A stretch of DNA of 64,000 bases from JAAYVZ01 sp035384965 (GTDB taxonomy: Bacteria; Acidobacteriota; Thermoanaerobaculia; Thermoanaerobaculales; Thermoanaerobaculaceae): NCBI GenBank assembly GCA_035384965.1, contig DAOOJE010000013.1:37329-101328 (forward strand), read 5' to 3'. The notes under the pieces are model-generated. The model had not been told where the DNA came from, made no database searches, and was given only the letters and a program-made list of their open reading frames with translations. This document shows positions 59,961 through 64,000 of the stretch, piece after piece (within the stretch, counting starts at the first letter, position 1; the number at the start of each line of letters is the position of its first letter). The position numbers and the translations under genes are program-made.

Positions 59961-62351
59961 ATGGTGCAGGAGCTTGCGCCCTCTCAACTGCGCTGGGTCT
60001 GCCCTCCGGAGTGGATCCCCGCCGACTCCACCGCCAGGATCGAGCCGTCCGAGGGCATCATCGGCCAGGCACGGGCCGTGAAGGCGCTCGAGCTCGGGCT
60101 GGCCATCGATTCCCTGGGCTTCAACGTCTTCGTCACGGGGCTCGTGGGCACGGGTCGCATGACCGCCATCGAGTTGCATCTGCGACCGCTCGCCGACCGC
60201 GGCCCCGAGCCCGACGACCTCCTGTACGTCTTCAACTTCGCGTCCCCCGAGCAGCCGAGGCTGCTGCGCCTCGGGGCAGGACGGGGCACGGCGCTGCGCG
60301 ACGTCATGGGGCGGCTGCTGAGGGAGCTCTCGCAGACCCTGCCAGGGCTGTTTTCGAGCGAGGACTTCCAGAAGCACCTCGAGATCGCCATCGGCGACCT
60401 CAAGGCCAGCCAGCAGGCGCTCATCAAGGGGTTCGAGGAAAAGGTGCGGGCCGCCGGCTTCACGCTTGTGCAGGTGCAGGTCGGCACGGTGACCCGGCCC
60501 GAGATCCTCCCTGTGCTGGACGACCGCCCTGTCACGATGGACAAGCTCGGGCTGCTGGCCGAGGAGGGGAAGATCGACAAGGCCCGCTTTGCCGAGATCG
60601 AGGCCGCGCACGCCCGGCTGTCCGAGGAGCTGGGCCGGGTGTTCCACGAGGTCATGGCCAGGCGCGACGAGATGATGTCTCGCGCCGAGGCGCTGCGCCG
60701 GGCCACGCTCGAGCCCATCCTCAAGGCCGCCTTCTCCGACATGGCCAGGGCCGTGGGCGACCCCCGCGTCGAGCCTTACCTGGCCGACGTGCAGCGCGAC
60801 CTCATGGAGCACCTCGACGCCCTCTCGCAGCCCGACGGCGGGGAGGAAGGTCCCGGCCCGCTCATGCGGTACCAGGTCAACGTCATCGTCGACAACGGCC
60901 CGACCCGGGGACGCCCGGTGGTCATCGAGACCGAGCCGACGTTCGCCAACCTCTTCGGCACCGTGGAGGCGCGGGTCGGGCGCGACCTCCAGTCTTCGAC
61001 CTCCGATCACACCCGCATCCGTGCCGGCTCGCTACTGCGCGCCAACGGCGGCTTCTTGGTCCTCAACGCCTTCGACGCCATCTCCGAACCGGGGGTGTGG
61101 CCGGCCCTCAAGCGCGCTCTCCGCTATCGCCGCGCCGTCATCCGCCCCCGCGACGTGCTGTTCGCCATCACCGGGCAGGCGCTGCAACCCGAGCCGGTGG
61201 ACCTCGACGTCAAGGTCGTGATGGTCGGCGACCGAACCCTCTTCGACCTGTTGCACGAGCTCGACGAGGACTTCCGCAAGATCTTCAAGGTGCTGGCCGA
61301 TTTCGACAGCGAGATGCCGCGTGGCCAGGCGCAGGTGTCGGAGTTCCTCTCGCTCATGGCCAAGATCGTGCGCGACGAGAAGCTGCCGCACCTCAACCGC
61401 GAGGGGATGGCGGCGCTCGTCGAGGAGAGCGTGCGGCTGGCTCGCAACCGCGGACGACTGTCGGCGCGCTTTTCCGACGTCGCCGACATCCTGCGCGAGG
61501 CGGCGTACCTCTGCCGCAGCCAGAGGCGGCGCTACGTCGGCCGTACCCAGGTGCGGGCCGCCGTCGAGGCCCGGCGCGAGCGCTTCAGCTTACCCGAGGA
61601 AAAGCTCACCGAGCTCATGCTCGAGGGGGTGCTGCACGTGCGCACCGAGGGCCGCGCGGTCGGCCAGGCCAACGGCCTGGCGGTGTACGACCTCGGCTAC
61701 CATGCGTTCGGGCTGCCTGGCCGCGTCACGGCGCGCGTCGCTCTCGGCAAGGAAGGCGTGGTGAACATCGAGCGCGAGGCGCGGCTGTCGGGCCCGACCC
61801 ACGACAAGGGCGTGCTCATCCTCGCGGGGTTTCTGGGCGGGCTCTTCGCGACCGAAAAACCGCTGTCGATGAACGCCACCATCGCCTTCGAGCAGTCGTA
61901 CGGGGGCGTCGACGGCGACAGCGCCTCGTCGACCGAAGTCTACGCCATCCTCTCGGCGCTGTCCGAGCTGCCGCTGCGACAAGACCTCGCCGTCACCGGC
62001 GCGGTGGACCAGGGAGGCCGGATCCAGGCCATCGGCGGCGTCAACGAGAAGATCGAGGGATTCTTCGAGCTGTGCGCGCGGCGCGGGCTATCGGGCACCC
62101 AGGGCGTGCTGATCCCGGTGGACAACGTGGCCGACCTCCAGCTCGAGCCCCGGGTCATCGAGGCCGTGGCCGCCGGGACGTTCCACATCTATCCGGTGGC
62201 GACCATTGAGGAGGGGATCGAGCTGCTCACCGGCGTGCCGGCGGGCGAGCGCGATCGCTCCGGCCGCTACCCTCGCGAGAGCGTGTTCGGCCGCTGCGCC
62301 CAGCGCCTTGACGACATGGCCGAGCAGCTCAGGCGGTTTTCGCGGACCTGA
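59961..62351 (+). CDS. Lon-related ATP-dependent protease (COG1067 type)
   Basis: 796 residues. An N-terminal AAA+ part with a degenerate Walker A (GLVGTGRMTAI; Arg in place of the usual Lys) and a long helical insertion ~130-300, then sensor segments (GGFLVLNAFDAISEPGVWPA; VMVGDRTLFDLLHELDEDFR) and a C-terminal S16 protease domain with Ser in GDSASSTEVYA and Lys in GGVNEKIEGF, forming the Ser-Lys dyad. No N-terminal Lon substrate domain. GGGAGG lies five bases before ATG 59961. Target substrates unknown. Confidence 0.9.
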   Translation: MVQELAPSQLRWVCPPEWIPADSTARIEPSEGIIGQARAVKALELGLAIDSLGFNVFVTGLVGTGRMTAIELHLRPLADRGPEPDDLLYVFNFASPEQPRLLRLGAGRGTALRDVMGRLLRELSQTLPGLFSSEDFQKHLEIAIGDLKASQQALIKGFEEKVRAAGFTLVQVQVGTVTRPEILPVLDDRPVTMDKLGLLAEEGKIDKARFAEIEAAHARLSEELGRVFHEVMARRDEMMSRAEALRRATLEPILKAAFSDMARAVGDPRVEPYLADVQRDLMEHLDALSQPDGGEEGPGPLMRYQVNVIVDNGPTRGRPVVIETEPTFANLFGTVEARVGRDLQSSTSDHTRIRAGSLLRANGGFLVLNAFDAISEPGVWPALKRALRYRRAVIRPRDVLFAITGQALQPEPVDLDVKVVMVGDRTLFDLLHELDEDFRKIFKVLADFDSEMPRGQAQVSEFLSLMAKIVRDEKLPHLNREGMAALVEESVRLARNRGRLSARFSDVADILREAAYLCRSQRRRYVGRTQVRAAVEARRERFSLPEEKLTELMLEGVLHVRTEGRAVGQANGLAVYDLGYHAFGLPGRVTARVALGKEGVVNIEREARLSGPTHDKGVLILAGFLGGLFATEKPLSMNATIAFEQSYGGVDGDSASSTEVYAILSALSELPLRQDLAVTGAVDQGGRIQAIGGVNEKIEGFFELCARRGLSGTQGVLIPVDNVADLQLEPRVIEAVAAGTFHIYPVATIEEGIELLTGVPAGERDRSGRYPRESVFGRCAQRLDDMAEQLRRFSRT

Positions 62352-62410
62352 CAGGGCCGGGAGCGGCACCGCAGATGTCGTGTGATGGGATGGCAGCTTC
62401 TACTCGGGGT

Positions 62411-63667
62411 CCGCCCCCGGTTTCCTGGGCTCGAGATTGTACCTGACGACGCCCACCGGTCAGGGGGGTGTCGACGCCAACGTTCATGCGGCTTCCTGGA
62501 AGCACTCCCGCCGCATCTGGGCAGGGCTTCTGACGCCGAGCTTCTCGACGCGCCAGTGCTCGTTGTGGACCTCGACGACGGCGCGCACGGCCTGTCGCAC
62601 CTCCTTGATGTTGTTGAAGACCTGGCCATGGATGGCCTGGTCCTTGAGCGTGCGGTTGCAGCGTTCCGCGACACCGTTGGTCTGGGGTTCCTCGATGAAG
62701 GCGAGGGACGGGGCGAGGCCCCAGAAGCGGATCTGGTTTCGGGAAGTGGTCGGACAGGTACTGGGTGCCGTGATCCATGCGCAGCGCGACCCTGCGCGCG
62801 ATGTCCCGGCACACGGTCCCGAAGACCTTCTGGATAGCCATACCGAGCGGCTGGAGTGCCTGGTAGCGGTCGCCGACCGTGCAGACGTGGAAGCCCAGGC
62901 ACTCGGCGTTCCAGGGCTCGACCACCGCGAAGGCCCAGACCCACCCGTCGTTGACCGTGAAGACCTTCGTGCCGTCCGTGCCCCACATCACGTTCGGGGC
63001 GTCCGTCATGATCGGCCCGTCGTGCTCTTTCGGCGGGGCCTTCGGCACGCGATACGGCGAGAGCAGCTGGTTCTCGCGTATGACGCGCAGGACCCGCTTG
63101 CGCGAGACGCGCACTCCACGCACGACTCGAAAGGCGCGCCCAGACCTTGCGATGGCCCTCGCCCTTGAACGGCGACGTCGCCAGGTCGTCCCGGATGTGG
63201 ACCAGAAGCTCCTCGTCGGTCAGCTTCGGCTTCGGACCACGCTTCGCCACGGGCAGGGCTTCCATTCGACTGCGCGCGCTTGAGCTGCAACTCCAGCGGG
63301 TCGCCGCCGTTGCGTTCCCGCAACGCCGCCTCCACGCCCGCCATCGCCCGCTCGTGCCAGTCCTGGATCCGGTAGCTCTCCAAGCCGAACTCTCGCGACA
63401 GGGCCTCCACGGACTCCCCACGCATCACGCGAAGGACCACCTCCCGCTTGCGCGTGACCGTCCATCGCTGACCCGGCTCCAGCGACCCGGCCGCATCATC
63501 CGCGACCGCACCGCCGGGGGCAACTCCCGTCGGGCTACGCCCTCCGTTGCCCCCGGCCCCACCTCCACCGCCTTGCCGCGCTCGTGCCTCTCTTGCTGTC
63601 CCATCTCCTTGGACCTCCTTCATGCGGTGCTCTACCCCAGTGCCGTGTCCAAGGAAATCGGGTGCAG
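62411..63667 (-). mobile_element. Decayed IS3-family insertion sequence
   Basis: About 1.26 kb bounded by imperfect inverted repeats: GCCCCCGGTTTCCTGGGC at 62413-62430 and, read inward from the right end, GCACCCGATTTCCTTGGA (63648-63665), 14 of 18 matching. Inside are an OrfA-type HTH and a DDE transposase spread over several frames. No clear target-site duplication was found. Confidence 0.65.
62484..63580 (-). pseudogene. Frameshifted IS3-family transposase (OrfA HTH plus OrfB integrase core)
   Basis: Four pieces can be followed: an HTH (TRKREVVLRVMRGESVEALS; LESYRIQDWHERAMAG) near 63470-63270; KRGPKPKLTDEELLVHIRDD to GEGHRKVWARL at 63250-63131; VRVSRKRVLRVIRENQLLSP through RMDHGTQYLSDHF at 63123-62743; and NQIRFWGLAPSLAFIEEPQT through RVEKLGVRSPAQ to the stop at 62484, each in a new frame. 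The DDE residues remain visible (WGTDG; RMDHGTQYLSD; Glu before PQTNG). Part of the linker between OrfA and OrfB is missing. It cannot make a functional transposase. Confidence 0.75.
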
Positions 63668-63874
63668 GTCACGCGCTACTGCGCCGCTACGCAGAGCTGC
63701 TACGCGTGCAACAACGGCTACGCGTGGAACGGCACCGAGTGCTGCCCCGACGCGAACAGCGACGGGAGCTGTGAGGCGAGCCGCACGCCCACAGCGGCAA
63801 GTACTTCTGCGTGGCCCCGCGGGTCCGATCGCACGGTGCCCGAGACCCCCCCACCTCCTCCTCACGCCGGTTGA
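63662..63874 (+). pseudogene. Fragment of a Cys-rich protein gene beside the IS element
   Basis: A 70-codon open stretch reads VTRYCAATQSCYACNNGYAW then NGTECCPDANSDGSCE, seven cysteines in about 32 residues, resembling extracellular Cys-rich repeats. It starts at the IS boundary and ends at 63874 in a Pro-rich tail, so it looks like the 3' remnant of a gene cut by the insertion. The 5' part is not evident on the other side. The remaining bases to 64000 show nothing I can support. Confidence 0.3.
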
Positions 63875-64000
63875 AGCCCGGGAAGGCGCACCGAGGACAA
63901 CCGCCCGCCCTCGCCGCGCCCCGGCGCCTTCCGGGGAGCCTGCTCCTCCTTGGCCCCCCACCCTGCTGGCTCGTCCCCAGCGCCTCTCCCGCCCCCGTCA

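Noticed and set aside
58464..61010. 848-codon minus-strand frame over ktrB and the Lon-related gene
   Set aside because: Shadow; no motifs and runs antisense to two well-defined genes.
62352..62410. Search for the 5' half of the Cys-rich gene left of the IS element
   Set aside because: The 59 bases between the protease stop and the IS boundary show no Cys-rich reading frame, so no target-gene reconstruction can be supported.
63632..63961. Minus-strand 109-codon frame at the right end
   Set aside because: Gly/Arg/Ala-rich shadow opposite the Cys-rich fragment; no motif.

Overview
The window is about 70% G+C bacterial chromosome with tightly packed, often overlapping operons (ATGA, GTGA and TGATG junctions). 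The gene set is diderm: Kdo transferase, lipid A kinase, ADP-heptose synthesis, heptosyltransferase, a secretin and an outer-membrane barrel. Together with the paired pilus/secretion operons, DUF4388 proteins, an MtrA/MtrB-like conduit and cyanophycin genes, it looks most like an Acidobacteriota genome. That is an inference from gene families; no rRNA or ribosomal protein is present.

Layout. 1-9434 (minus): one operon with ECF sigma factor, zinc-type anti-sigma, a secretin-N-like exported protein, GspF, GspE, PilM/N/O/P-like proteins and a lipoprotein secretin that runs off the left edge into a cohesin-like C-terminus. 9594-14439 (plus): LPS inner core genes waaA, lpxK, rfaE1, rfaE2, waaC. 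14539-21596 (plus): type IV pilus motor and regulators pilB-pilT-pilC-pilS-pilR. 21600-25232: DUF192, FmdB-type and DUF4388 proteins, a selenocysteine tRNA, and a histidine ammonia-lyase with an Ala-Cys-Gly cofactor triad. 25317-26091: a frameshifted gene. 26416-32637 (plus): cyanophycinase, cyanophycin synthetase, a cyanophycin-synthetase paralogue lacking the ATP-grasp domain, and a double-PH membrane protein.

32638-45749 (minus) is a dense signalling block: receiver-histidine kinase, Ser/Thr kinase and sigma-54 activator, followed by a well-formed sigma-54 promoter driving a receiver protein, a DUF4388-Roadblock protein, two V4R-like proteins, a cysteine-desulfurase-like enzyme, a small protein, a ParA-like ATPase and a Roadblock-like protein; a four-PAS hybrid kinase follows. 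I recognise no described system with this content and consider it the best candidate for a new one. 46108-49149 (minus) encodes a decaheme cytochrome and an MtrB/PioB-like barrel. The barrel frame is interrupted by one in-phase UGA with a SECIS-like hairpin just downstream, which is notable because tRNA-Sec is in the same window.

49482-62351 is mostly housekeeping: branched-chain aminotransferase, AI-2E family permease, Nif3-like, CinA, ThpR, PlsY, RluD-like, a histidine kinase, polysaccharide deacetylase, PgsA, a KtrB/TrkH potassium channel and a Lon-related protease. The right end holds a decayed IS3-family element and a fragment of a Cys-rich gene. Many first-in-operon genes have a TANNAT-like -10 box only 5-8 bases before the start codon, suggesting widespread leaderless transcription.
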